Origin: Planctomycetota bacterium | GTDB lineage: Bacteria > Planctomycetota > UBA1135 > GCA-002686595 | Length of the DNA stretch: 64,000 nucleotides | Reading direction: 5' to 3' | Assembly (NCBI GenBank): GCA_002686265.1 | Contig: NZBA01000036.1 | Span: 1 to 64,000 of the forward strand | Part shown: positions 1 through 10,045 of the stretch, piece by piece | Position numbering within the stretch: position 1 is the stretch's first letter | Layout: the number at the start of each line of letters is the position of its first letter | Position numbers and translations under genes: made by a program | Notes under the pieces: model-generated | What the model saw: only the letters and a program-made list of their open reading frames with translations | Database searches by the model: none | What the model was told of the DNA's origin: nothing

Positions 1-775
1 AATGCACAGGACGGCAGATCGGGTCGGTGATTCCATGGTTTCCTCTTCCTGTTCCCCTCTTCGTCCGGTGTCCGAGCAGAGCCCACGTCAGCGAGGCCTC
101 GGCAGACAGCCCCCAAACAAGGGTCTCACCGCAAGACGGATTCTACCACGAGAGCTGCTTCAGCACTCGCGGTGCCTGCCCTGCGGTGTCGTCTGCGAGG
201 TCCCTGGAGGCGAGGGGCCTCCTCACAGGCGATGCCGCAGGGACCTCTATTCGGAACCGAAACGGTCGTTCGGGTGGGCTGCGCACCTGGCGGCCGCCCC
301 TCCGGCAGTCCCCGAGGCGCCGGGCCGGGAGCGCTTGCCAACCCGACGGTTTCGAGGGGCCACGAGGACGGCCACCACGTCATCGGGACAGGAGAGATCC
401 AAGACCCCGGCCTCCGACTCCGCTCCGTCTCCCCGACCCGCGGAGTTGTCCCGCCTCCTCGCGAGGCACATCCCTGGAGTTGACCAGACTCCCATGAGGA
501 CTGGATCACTTCTTGGGGGCACGTCGGCCCTCGGGTGCGTGTTGAGCATGTTGTGGAGATCGTTGGACCGGCAAGCTGTCGTGGGGCGTGAGCGATATGC
601 TATCCACTCCTGTCGGGACCCCGATGCCCGCCTGTTTCCACGTGCCCGCTGCACCTCGGGCCGATGGGGCCTCGGGCCCAAGGGCCGTGCCCGAGGAGCA
701 TCGGCCTCTTGTCGATGATCGAGACGGGCGCGCGTCGGGCCACTACGGCGAGCCGCTGAGACGCCCTGACCCATC

Positions 776-3061
776 ATGGATCGACTTGCTCTGTTCCTGA
801 CTCGGCGGCGCGTTCCCATCATGGGAGTGGTGGCGCTCGTTACGGGGCTCGCGATCCTCGGGATGACGCGGCTCGAGTTCGATGATGGCCCCAGGCGCGT
901 GTTCAGAGCCGAGGACGCGGCCTACGGACTGCTCGAATCCGTCTACAGGGATTTCGGCGCGGACGACAACGAGTGCGTCGTCGTGATCGAAGCCGATGAC
1001 TTCTTCCGGGAACCTGCACCGAGCGCCTTGCGAGAGCTCGGGGAGGCTTGCTCGGCGGTACAGGGCGTTGAGTCCGTCCTAGGGCTCCCGGAGTCGGTGG
1101 TATTCTCGGGCATCTTCCCTCGTCCGCTGCTGCCTCCCGCCAGCGCCGGTGTGCAGGCTCGGGAGGAAGCCCGTCAGCGGGCGGCGAACAGCCCGCTGGT
1201 CAACGGTCACCTGCTCTCGGAGGATGGCAAGACAGCGGTGCTGTTCGTGAGGCTCGCGGGGGATGAGCTCTACGTGAGCGAAGTGGAGCCCCGGGTCGAG
1301 GCGCTGCGGGAGGCAATCGACCGCTGGGAGGAACGCACCGGCTTCGTCGCTCGCCTGACAGGCATCCCCCCGGTGCGGGTCGAGATCTACAGGGCCGTAC
1401 GGGAGGAGACGCTCGTGTTCCTGGGAGGCGGAGCCGGCCTCTGCTTCCTGCTGACCCTCGTCATCTTTCGCAACCTGCGGGCCGTCCTTTGTACCTGTGC
1501 CGGCCCCGTTCTCGGAGCGATCTGGACCCTGGGATTCCTCGGTCTGGCCGAGATCCAGATAGACATCATCACCACCGTGCTGCCGGCGCTCGTGGTCGTG
1601 ATCGGTTTCACGGATGCGGTTCACCTGATGGTCGACATGCGGCGCGCCCGGCTGGTCTCGGGCGGTGTCCAACCCGGTCAGGGGGCAAGCCGCGGTGCGA
1701 GCGAGCGGCTCGCCGCCTCACGGGGCGCCATCGCCGACCTCGGAATGCCCTGCCTCCTGGCGTCGGTGACCACCGCCATCGGCTTCGGGTCCCTGGCTCT
1801 GGGGAGCATGGAGATCATCCGCGGGTTCGGGTTGGCGGCCGTCGCCGGCGTGCTCCTGACCTTCAGCGCTGTCGTTGTCGTCGTGCCCCTGTCCGCCTCC
1901 TGGGCTGGTGACTTGGGTGGGATCCTGCCGGGAACGGGACCCGCTCTCGCCCGTTGGCGGAATCGATTCGGCCGGGGCATGGACGCGGTCACGCGTCACC
2001 CCGGCTGGGTCGGTGGGGGCGGGATCGCCCTCATCGCCAGTCTCCTTCTGCTGTCCGCTGACCTCGAGCCGGACAACCGCCTGACCGAGGCGACACCCCA
2101 CGACAATGAGTCCTTCCTGGCCATGCTGCGCTACGAGGAGGCCTTCGGCGGCGTGCTGGCGGGCTACGTGCTCGTGGAGTGGGACGAGAGCGTCAACCTG
2201 GGCTCGGGGGTCGTGGTCGAAGCGGTGCGGACCGTGGAAGGAGTGCTCGGGAGCCGCGAGGAGCTGTCCAACCCCTTCTCCGTCGTGCACTTCCTCGATG
2301 CCGCCGGCCTGGAACCCGCCGCCCTGCCGGGCCTGATCGACATCCTGCCCTCCGATGTGACCGGGCGCTTCGTGCGCCCCGACTTACGCCGGGCCCTCGT
2401 GGCGGTCAGCTTCCCCGACATCGCATCCGAGCCTGTGGGACCTCTCCTAGCCTCCCTTCAGGAGGAGCTGCACGCTCTAGCGGACGAGATGCCCGGCATC
2501 TTCCTGCACCTGACCGGCACGAATGTCGTCGCGCGAGAGAACATCAACGGCATGATCGTGGACCTGGTCAGAGGCTTGGCCTTCGCCGTGGGCGTGATCC
2601 TGCTCATCATCTCGATCGAGTTTCGCTCCTGGCGCTTGGGCTTGATCAGCCTGGTGCCCAACGTCCTGCCACTGGCCGCGGTCGCCGCGGCTCTGGCGGT
2701 GACCTCGCAGCCGCTCCAGGTCACCAGCTCGATCGTCTTCAGCGTTCTCCTGGGAATCGCCGTGGACGACACGATCCACGTTCTGGCCCGCTTCCGCCGC
2801 GAGCACGCCGTCGACGGGGACCTGCGGGCCGCGATCCGCCGCACCTTCCTGGTCGTCGGTCGCGCGCTCGCCATCACGACTACGGTCCTGATCGCCGGTT
2901 GCAGCGTGGTCCTCTGCTCCAGTATCCCCTCGTCACGTCTGTTCGGCATCCTGCTTTGCTTCGGCCTCTTGGTCGCACTCCTGGGTGACCTGGTCCTGCT
3001 GCCGGCTCTGATCGTGCTCACCGCTCGCCCGCGCTCCACACGAGCACCTGCCGGGGAGTAG
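776..3061 (+). CDS. MMPL/RND-family transporter with SSD-like membrane domains
   Basis: 761-aa ORF, two halves with multiple TM segments and motifs such as VVVIGFTDAVHLMVDMRRAR and LLGIAVDDTIHVLARFRREH, typical of the MMPL/Patched family. Confidence 0.85.
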   Translation: MDRLALFLTRRRVPIMGVVALVTGLAILGMTRLEFDDGPRRVFRAEDAAYGLLESVYRDFGADDNECVVVIEADDFFREPAPSALRELGEACSAVQGVESVLGLPESVVFSGIFPRPLLPPASAGVQAREEARQRAANSPLVNGHLLSEDGKTAVLFVRLAGDELYVSEVEPRVEALREAIDRWEERTGFVARLTGIPPVRVEIYRAVREETLVFLGGGAGLCFLLTLVIFRNLRAVLCTCAGPVLGAIWTLGFLGLAEIQIDIITTVLPALVVVIGFTDAVHLMVDMRRARLVSGGVQPGQGASRGASERLAASRGAIADLGMPCLLASVTTAIGFGSLALGSMEIIRGFGLAAVAGVLLTFSAVVVVVPLSASWAGDLGGILPGTGPALARWRNRFGRGMDAVTRHPGWVGGGGIALIASLLLLSADLEPDNRLTEATPHDNESFLAMLRYEEAFGGVLAGYVLVEWDESVNLGSGVVVEAVRTVEGVLGSREELSNPFSVVHFLDAAGLEPAALPGLIDILPSDVTGRFVRPDLRRALVAVSFPDIASEPVGPLLASLQEELHALADEMPGIFLHLTGTNVVARENINGMIVDLVRGLAFAVGVILLIISIEFRSWRLGLISLVPNVLPLAAVAAALAVTSQPLQVTSSIVFSVLLGIAVDDTIHVLARFRREHAVDGDLRAAIRRTFLVVGRALAITTTVLIAGCSVVLCSSIPSSRLFGILLCFGLLVALLGDLVLLPALIVLTARPRSTRAPAGE

Positions 3062-3167
3062 GACCGATTCCCTCGCCGGGCACATACGCCGCTCCAGGGC
3101 TCCTCCGCCGCTCCATCGTGTATCCTGAGGCGTCACCTCCAACGAACGGCAGCGCCCCCTCCCCTCC

Positions 3168-5147
3168 ATGGCGACCAAGTACCCCGAGAGCGAGAGCTCG
3201 GAGACCAAGAGTATCCTCCTGATCTCTCCCAACGCGAAGAACGAGTCTCTGTGGGTCACGGGCGAGGACAGCGCGACCTGCGAGGTGCTGAACAACTTCC
3301 CGCCCCTGGGCTTGGCCACCGTGGCCGGGTTGACGCCGCGCGAGGGCTACCGCGTTCAGCTCTGGGACGAGCTGGTCCATGGCGTGATCACGCCCGAAAC
3401 CGTGTTCGAGCACGAGTTCGACCTCGCCGCCGTCACGGGGTACGCGATGCACCGCAAGCGGGCCCTCGAGCTTTGCGAGCTGTTCAAGGAGCGCGGCGTC
3501 CTGACCGCCGTGGGCGGGCCCGGAGCGTCGGGAGAACCCAAGGCCTACGCCGGTACGGCGGACGTCGTCTTCGTGGGTGAGGTCGAACGCTCCTGGCCGC
3601 GCTTCCTCGAGGAGTGGCGCGCAGGCGCGGTCGAGGCCGAGTACCACCAGATCGACAAGCCGTCGCTGGAGGACAGCACCCCGCCGCGCTGGGAGAGCAT
3701 GGTGGAGCAGATGGCGCACTACGGGATGGGCGCCATCCAGACGACCCGGGGCTGCCCCTACGACTGCGAGTTCTGCGATGTGATCTACCTCTTCGGCCGC
3801 CGCCAGAGGCACAAACCGATCGAGGTCGTGATCGAGGAGCTCAGGGAGATGGTGTCCTTCGGTTTCGATTGGGTTTTCTTCTGCGATGACGAGTTCGGCG
3901 GAGACCCCAAGTACGCAAAGGCACTCCTGCGCCGCATCATCGAGGTCAATGCGACCTTCGAGAAGGAGATCCGCTTCTCGACGCAGATGTGCATCACCGC
4001 CGCGGGTGACGCGGAGTTCTGCGAGCTCCTCGCCGCAGCCAACTTCGACATGGTGTTCGTGGGCATCGAATCCGCCAGCACCAGCGCCCTCAAGGGTGCG
4101 AACAAGCTGCAGAACCTGCGCGGCGATCTCCTCACGAGCATCCACACCCTGCTCTCCCACGGCATCGGCATCCGCTCGGGGATGATCGTCGGATTCGACG
4201 AGGACGACACGGGGATCTTCGACACGACCTACGAGTTCCTGCAGAAGGCCTGCCTGCCCAGCGTCGGTATCTACATGCTCTCGGCGCCTCTGGGCACGCG
4301 CCTGTGGATGCGCCTGATGCACGAGGGCCGCGTGCTCTCCCTGGCCAAGAACAAGGACCTCGGCCCGGCGCGCGCCCTGACCAACATCATCCCCAAGGGC
4401 ATGACGCGCATGGAGCTCTACCGCGGCTATCGCGATCTGCTCGAGCGCGTCTACTCCTGGGAGAGCTTCGCCGAACGCATCTGCGGTTTCTTGACGCTGG
4501 CGAAGGACTCCGTTCGGCACGAGGACGGGGTCGTGGCCGAGACCGACGCGGCCGCCCTCGTCGAGAGACTCGGCGGCGGAAGCGACATGCTCGCCGCCAC
4601 GCGGAGGATCCTGACCCACGCCGCCGAGTCGGCCCCGCACATGCTCACGCGCGCACGCGATCTCGTCGTGCAGCACGCCCGCTTCTTCGATTCCATCCAG
4701 GCGACCCTGCCCGCGCTCGACCGCAACATCGAGCGGGAGGAGGGCGGCGAGATGATCCTCGAGCCCTTCCAGCGTGCGACCCCCCTCCCGCGCGACTTCA
4801 AGCAGGGCCTCGGGCGCATCCTGCCGAGGGTGCACCGCCGGGTCTTCGTCAACCTCGATCGGCCCGAACGGGCTCCAAGGGCGTTGACGGACATCTTCGT
4901 CGAGTTCCTGCTGCGGGTGGGAGAGGGCTTCAGCGGCTTCGAGGATCACCACACGACGCTCATCGAGGAGCTCTGTGATCGGACCTGCGCGGAGTTCAAC
5001 GGCGTGGCCGCCGTCCACTTCGAGCCGGCGAGCGAGGCCGACCTGGCGGCGGCTGTCGATCTGCCCAACGTCAAGCGTACGCGCCTCGTGGACGACCTCT
5101 TCAAGAGCGTCTTCCAGAAGCTCTCCGAGATGCGCCAGGGCGCCTGA
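3168..5147 (+). CDS. B12-binding-type radical SAM protein
   Basis: Radical SAM motif CPYDCEFC in TTRGCPYDCEFCDVIY; N-terminal Rossmann-like region PPLGLATVAGLTP...TGYAMH...VGGPGAS typical of B12-binding radical SAM enzymes. Confidence 0.85.
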   Translation: MATKYPESESSETKSILLISPNAKNESLWVTGEDSATCEVLNNFPPLGLATVAGLTPREGYRVQLWDELVHGVITPETVFEHEFDLAAVTGYAMHRKRALELCELFKERGVLTAVGGPGASGEPKAYAGTADVVFVGEVERSWPRFLEEWRAGAVEAEYHQIDKPSLEDSTPPRWESMVEQMAHYGMGAIQTTRGCPYDCEFCDVIYLFGRRQRHKPIEVVIEELREMVSFGFDWVFFCDDEFGGDPKYAKALLRRIIEVNATFEKEIRFSTQMCITAAGDAEFCELLAAANFDMVFVGIESASTSALKGANKLQNLRGDLLTSIHTLLSHGIGIRSGMIVGFDEDDTGIFDTTYEFLQKACLPSVGIYMLSAPLGTRLWMRLMHEGRVLSLAKNKDLGPARALTNIIPKGMTRMELYRGYRDLLERVYSWESFAERICGFLTLAKDSVRHEDGVVAETDAAALVERLGGGSDMLAATRRILTHAAESAPHMLTRARDLVVQHARFFDSIQATLPALDRNIEREEGGEMILEPFQRATPLPRDFKQGLGRILPRVHRRVFVNLDRPERAPRALTDIFVEFLLRVGEGFSGFEDHHTTLIEELCDRTCAEFNGVAAVHFEPASEADLAAAVDLPNVKRTRLVDDLFKSVFQKLSEMRQGA

Positions 5148-5410
5148 GGGCTCACTGCGCCGTCTGAGCGGGGGTCGTTCTGAGCGGGGCGCCTGGTTGC
5201 GCGGCCCTCCCGATTGCCTGAGCCCGGTCAGCGGTTCGCCGTCAGCCGTCGCCCCGTTCGCTCTCGCACGGGGCCCGGCTTGCGGTGCCCGCGCGACCCG
5301 AGCGTCACCGCGCGTCGAGGTCTGGGAGGGCGAACGCTTGAAGAACGTCCTCCGGAAGTTCTCCGAGACGGGCGCGGGCGCCATGGTGCAGCAGGGGAGC
5401 CCGAGTGCCG

Positions 5411-6847
5411 TCAGTGTTTCTCGGTCGGGAGCTTCCAGCGGGGGGAGGGGCGGTAGGCCTGCTCCATCAGATCGACGAGCTCCGCGAGCACCTCGGATCT
5501 GGTAGGCGCGAGGTCCTCGCGCTCGCCGAGGTCACGCTCGAGGTCGTACAGCCGGGGAGCGGAGGCCATCGGCTGCTGTACCACCTTCCAGCGGCCGCGG
5601 CGGAGGGCCTGGGCTCCGCCTCCCTCGTAGAAGGCCCAGTACTGGTACGGCGCTGGGCGCTGCCCGAGCTCGCCGAGCAGCGTGGGGGCGAAGGAAAGGC
5701 CGTCGGTGCTCTCGGGCACGTGGCGCTCGACTCCCGCCAGCTCCGCCAAGGTGGGCATCAGGTCCCAGAACCCGGCGGCGTGGTCGGCCGTCCGCCCCGC
5801 GCCGATCGTCCCCGGCCACGAGGCGATCAGGGGCACCCGAATCCCGCCCTCCGTCAGGGAGCGCTTGGTGCCGCTCAGAGGGCCGCTGGAATCGAAGAAC
5901 GCGGCCCGATGCCCGCCCTCGTTGTGGGGACCGTTGTCGGAGGTGAACAGCACCAGAGTCCGGTGGGTGATACCAAGCTCCTCGAGCAGGTCCACGAGGC
6001 GCCCCACGTCCCGGTCGAGCCGCGCGACCATGGCGGCGAACCCGCGCTCGGGAGCCGGCCAGTCCCGATCACCGTAGGGCGCTCCGGCGGGCACCTCCAT
6101 TCCCTGCCGGCCCGCCTCGTTGTTGGCGTGCGGGAGGGTCCAGGCGAGGGTCATGAAGAAGGGCTCCGCGGCGTGCTCGCCAACGAAGGCCAGGGCCGCG
6201 TCGGTGATCAGGTCGTGGCTGTAGTCGATCTTCGCCGTCGCCACGCCCTGGCCGTACTTGCCCTCCTGGGGAACGGTGTTGCGCAGGCGCACGCGCTCCT
6301 CATCACGGACGAGGAAGGACGGGAAGTGGTTGTGAGCGTGGTGCTGGTCGAGGTAGCCGAAGAAGGTGTCGAATCCTTGCCGGGTCGGCAGCCCCTCCGA
6401 ACCCTCGTGCCCGATGCCCCACTTGCCGAACAAACCCGTCGCGTAGCCGCCTTCTGAGAGCACCTCGGCCAGGGTCACCGTCTCCGCTCTCAAGTTCTGC
6501 TTGCCGTTTCCACGGATCTCGCAGTGGCCCGTGTGCATGCCCGTCATCAACACGGCGCGCGAAGGAGCGCAGACCGTGGAGCCGGCGTAGAAGGACGTGA
6601 AGCGACACCCCGCCGCGGCCAGGCGGTCGATGCGCGGGGTGGCGATCCGATCCTGGCCGTAGCACCCCAAGTCCCCGTAGCCGAGGTCGTCGGCGACGAT
6701 CAGGACGATGTTGGGCGGGGGCGCGGGCGGGGACGCGGGTTGGGCCGCGGGCGGGTACTGGGCGTCGCTCACCTCCTGCGCGAGGGCGACCGCGGTGAGG
6801 AGGGGAATCGCCCCGCACAGCGCCAACATGCTCGTACCGAACCGCAT
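5411..6847 (-). CDS. Secreted sulfatase (arylsulfatase family)
   Basis: Signal peptide; NIVLIVADDLGYGDLGCYG; formylglycine motif CAPSR in STVCAPSRAVLMTGMHTG; LFTSDNGPH. Confidence 0.93.
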   Translation of the reverse strand: MRFGTSMLALCGAIPLLTAVALAQEVSDAQYPPAAQPASPPAPPPNIVLIVADDLGYGDLGCYGQDRIATPRIDRLAAAGCRFTSFYAGSTVCAPSRAVLMTGMHTGHCEIRGNGKQNLRAETVTLAEVLSEGGYATGLFGKWGIGHEGSEGLPTRQGFDTFFGYLDQHHAHNHFPSFLVRDEERVRLRNTVPQEGKYGQGVATAKIDYSHDLITDAALAFVGEHAAEPFFMTLAWTLPHANNEAGRQGMEVPAGAPYGDRDWPAPERGFAAMVARLDRDVGRLVDLLEELGITHRTLVLFTSDNGPHNEGGHRAAFFDSSGPLSGTKRSLTEGGIRVPLIASWPGTIGAGRTADHAAGFWDLMPTLAELAGVERHVPESTDGLSFAPTLLGELGQRPAPYQYWAFYEGGGAQALRRGRWKVVQQPMASAPRLYDLERDLGEREDLAPTRSEVLAELVDLMEQAYRPSPRWKLPTEKH

Positions 6848-7015
6848 TCCCGGGAGTATGCCAAGCGAGCAGCCCGCGGCGCACGTCCCCGCGGTCGTTC
6901 AGGTTGGAATGACCGCGAAAGCGCTCCGTCTTCCGATGAGTGTCCGTCCGACCGCCGGCCCGCCGGCCCAGGGCAGCAGGACCCCGATCCGCGCACAGAG
7001 GACCCGCGGCGTGAG

Positions 7016-7642
7016 TCAGAACTGACGCACGACCCCAACCACGACGCCGCGCACCTCGACGTCATCGACCAGGATGGGCTCCACGGCCTGGTTGGCGGGC
7101 TGCAGGCGGACGCCCGTTCCCTCACGGTAGAAGCGCTTGAGTGTGACCTCTTCGTCCTCGAGCACCGCCACCACCGTCTCTCCGTCAGAAGCGGTCGTGC
7201 GCCGCTCGACGAGCACGATATCTCCATCGCGGATGGCGTCTTCGATCATCGAGTCGCCGCGTACGCGTAGGGCGTAGATGTCGCCTCCGTCGGGGACCAG
7301 TTCGGAGAGATCGAGCTCTTCGGGTGCTTCGATGGCTTCGATCGGACTGCCGGCGGCGATCTGGCCGAGGATCGGCACCGTGGCGTGGGGGCCGGGTAGC
7401 TCGGGTGTGTCGGCCTCGACGATGCGCAGGCCGCGGCTGACACCGCGGGCGGCGCGCTCGATGACGCCCTTGCGCTCCAGCTCACCGATGTGGCCGAAGA
7501 TCGTCACCTTGTTCACCCCGAAGGCCGCGGCGATTTCCTCCAGCGTGGGGCTGATCCCTTGCTCGGCGGTGTAGGCGCGCAGGAACTCGAGGATGTCGTG
7601 CTGTCGGCGAGTGAGGGGCGGTGTCGGAGGATGGGCGTTCAT
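7016..7642 (-). CDS. lexA: LexA SOS repressor
   Basis: N-terminal winged HTH (TRRQHDILEFLRAYTAEQGISPTLEEIAAAFGV), cleavage site region ILGQIAAGSPIEA, catalytic Ser (GDSMIEDAIRDGD) and Lys (EVTLKRFYRE); start at MNAHPPTPPLTRRQ. Confidence 0.95.
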   Translation of the reverse strand: MNAHPPTPPLTRRQHDILEFLRAYTAEQGISPTLEEIAAAFGVNKVTIFGHIGELERKGVIERAARGVSRGLRIVEADTPELPGPHATVPILGQIAAGSPIEAIEAPEELDLSELVPDGGDIYALRVRGDSMIEDAIRDGDIVLVERRTTASDGETVVAVLEDEEVTLKRFYREGTGVRLQPANQAVEPILVDDVEVRGVVVGVVRQF

Positions 7643-7818
7643 CGTGGGAGGCGCGGGTGTTGCCCAGAGAACGAACCACGCGGCTGCCGGACCGGAGTCA
7701 CCGGCGGAGCTGTCTCGTGGAGGGAGGGCATCTGGGAGATAGGGCTGCGGAGGAGAGCGACTTCGCCGGCACCGGGTGGATGGCGCCCACGCGAGGGGTG
7801 GAAGAGGCGCGGGTCGGC

Positions 7819-7896
7819 TCAGGCCAGTAGAGCACCGGCGAAGAGGACCAGGAAGAAGATCAGGGAGCCGCCTTCGGCGCGGAGGAATCTGGTCAT
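7819..7896 (-). CDS. Putative 25-aa single-TM peptide MTRFLRAEGGSLIFFLVLFAGALLA upstream of lexA
   Basis: Basic N-terminus followed by a continuous hydrophobic helix; about 21 of 25 codons end in G/C; same strand and directly upstream of lexA; weak RBS. Confidence 0.35.
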   Translation of the reverse strand: MTRFLRAEGGSLIFFLVLFAGALLA

Positions 7897-8290
7897 GGCG
7901 AAATGCCCCGTGGTTGCAGGGGCGGGGGAGGAGGATTGGGAGAGGGGACGGAGCGGAGCCGGGGAGGAGACCCAGGGGCGACGGGGAGTCTGACGAGAGA
8001 AGGTGGGAGAGTCGGTTTGCATCGCTAGGCGTCAGCCGAGGGCAGGGCAAGGGAAGCCGCTGTGGAGCGCCGTTCCCACCCGAGGGGGAGGTACGGGCGC
8101 CCTGCCCTTGGCTAACAGATGCCTAATCTATCGTCCCGCCGAACCCGAACAGGACCCGAACTTCGCAAAACGTGGCCTGGTTCCCTTGGCTGGGAGCGGT
8201 GGCTCCTCGGCAGGCCGCGGGTCGGACCGGCAGGTCGCTGGGCGAGCGTCGGCGGTAGAATGCAACCGAGGCCGGTCAACCGCGACGCAC

Positions 8291-10045
8291 ATGAGCAGGA
8301 ATCCCTTGGAGGCGGACTCGCGCCTTGGTCTCGAACGGCACCTGGTCGCCTTCGATCCGCGGCGCGTGCCGGTGTACCGCTTCGACGCGGTGGTCGTGGG
8401 GGGCGGGCTGGCGGGCGGTGTCGCGGCGCTCATCGCGGCGCGCGGCGGCCGCTCGGTTGCCCTGGTCACCAAGGCGGCTTTGGGAGAGGGGAACACCCGC
8501 TATGCGCAGGGCGGGCTCGCCGCCGTGGGCGCCGCCGACGACAGCGTTGCGTTGCACGTCGCCGACACCCTGCGCGTCGGATGCGGGCTGTGCGACCCGG
8601 CGGTCGTGGGGCGTATCGTGCGCGGCGGTCCCGACGCCCTCGAGGAGCTCATCGACCTGGGGACGGAGCTCGACCGCGGCCCCGACGGGAGCCTGCGCCT
8701 TTCGCGCGAGGGCGGCCACTCGCGGGGGCGGGTGGCCCATGCACGCGGCGACGCGACCGGCCTCGAGATCCAGCGCGCCGTGAACGCCGCCCTTGCGGCC
8801 GAGCCTGCGATCACCAGCTTCCCCGAGACCTTCGCCGTGGACCTGCTCGGAGACGGGCGGGGCGACCTGGCCGGCGTGCAGGGCCGGACCGCCGGTGGCG
8901 AGCACGTTGCTTTCTGCGCGCCGGACGTGCTGCTCGCCACCGGTGGCTCGGGCCAGATCTACCGCGAGACGACCAACCCGCCGGTGGCGACGGGGGACGG
9001 CGTTGCCATGGCCTTCCGGGCCGGCGCGCGCCTGCGGGACCTCGAGTTCGTGCAGTTCCACCCGACCTGCCTCTACATCGCCGGTGCGGCGCGCGTGCTG
9101 ATCAGCGAGGTCCTGCGCGGTGCCGGCGGTGCCTTGCGCGACCGCCACGGACGACGCTTCATGCCCGAGGCCCACCCCGAAGCCGAGCTCGCGCCGCGCG
9201 ACGTCGTCAGCCGGGCGGTCTTTCGCACGATGGTCGAGACGGGCGACACCAACGTCTACCTCGACCTGTCGGACGTCGATCTCGACCCGCACACCGCCTT
9301 CCCCGGGATCTCGCGCGTCTGTCGCGCCTTCGGCATCGACATCGCCTCCGAGGCGATCCCCGTCCGCCCCGGCGCCCACTACCAGATCGGCGGCGTGGAG
9401 ATCGACCGCGAAGGGCAAACGAGCGTTGAGGGCCTGTGGGCCGTCGGCGAGTGCGCAAGCTCGGGCCTGCACGGCGCCAACCGCATGGGGTCGAACTCCC
9501 TGCTCGAGGCCCTCTTCGGCGGGCTCGAAACCGGGCGTGCCCTCTCTCTGCGCCCAACGCGCGCACCCCAACCGCACAGCGTCGTGGCGGGCGGGGCCGA
9601 TGGGCGCGAGGAGAACGGCTTGACCCAGCCGGTGAACATCGAGGACCTGACCTACTCCCTGAAGTCCATGATGTGGCGCCAGATGGGCGTCGAGCGCGAT
9701 GCCGAGGGCATGAGCGAGGCCGCCGGCAAGCTCGGCTTCTGGTCGCGCGTCGTGCAGGACCTCGCCGAGCCCGGGCCGCGCACCTGGGAGCTGGTCAACA
9801 TGCTCACCGTGGCGCGCCTGGCCACGCTCTCCGCCCTCGGGCGCGAGGAGTCGCGCGGCGTCCACTACCGCACCGATTACCCCGAATCGGGCGACGCGCA
9901 GCACACCCTGCTCACGGGAATCTGGCCGGAGGACGGGCCCAGCCGGGTCCTCGTCCAGCGCGAGGCGGCGGCTTCTCCGGCTCCGGGCGGGGGCGATGCC
10001 GCGGGCGCGCTCGAGCTGCCCTCCACGAAGACCGCCGGTCGATGA
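8291..10045 (+). CDS. nadB: L-aspartate oxidase
   Basis: VVVGGGLAGGVAALIAARGG FAD site; NTRYAQGGLAAV; EFVQFHPTCLY; GLWAVGECASSGLHGANRMGSNSLLEALFGG. Confidence 0.93.
   Translation: MSRNPLEADSRLGLERHLVAFDPRRVPVYRFDAVVVGGGLAGGVAALIAARGGRSVALVTKAALGEGNTRYAQGGLAAVGAADDSVALHVADTLRVGCGLCDPAVVGRIVRGGPDALEELIDLGTELDRGPDGSLRLSREGGHSRGRVAHARGDATGLEIQRAVNAALAAEPAITSFPETFAVDLLGDGRGDLAGVQGRTAGGEHVAFCAPDVLLATGGSGQIYRETTNPPVATGDGVAMAFRAGARLRDLEFVQFHPTCLYIAGAARVLISEVLRGAGGALRDRHGRRFMPEAHPEAELAPRDVVSRAVFRTMVETGDTNVYLDLSDVDLDPHTAFPGISRVCRAFGIDIASEAIPVRPGAHYQIGGVEIDREGQTSVEGLWAVGECASSGLHGANRMGSNSLLEALFGGLETGRALSLRPTRAPQPHSVVAGGADGREENGLTQPVNIEDLTYSLKSMMWRQMGVERDAEGMSEAAGKLGFWSRVVQDLAEPGPRTWELVNMLTVARLATLSALGREESRGVHYRTDYPESGDAQHTLLTGIWPEDGPSRVLVQREAAASPAPGGGDAAGALELPSTKTAGR

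Noticed and set aside
3018-5384. 788-aa minus-strand ORF opposite the radical SAM gene
   Set aside because: Shadow ORF caused by high GC; low-complexity Arg/Gly/Ala/His-rich protein with no domain, fully antisense to a clear gene
7640-7700. gttcgttc-type sequence upstream of lexA as a LexA box
   Set aside because: Does not match the E. coli, Gram-positive or alphaproteobacterial SOS box spacing; no palindrome I could support
8276-9904. 542-aa minus-strand ORF opposite nadB
   Set aside because: Antisense shadow ORF without motifs
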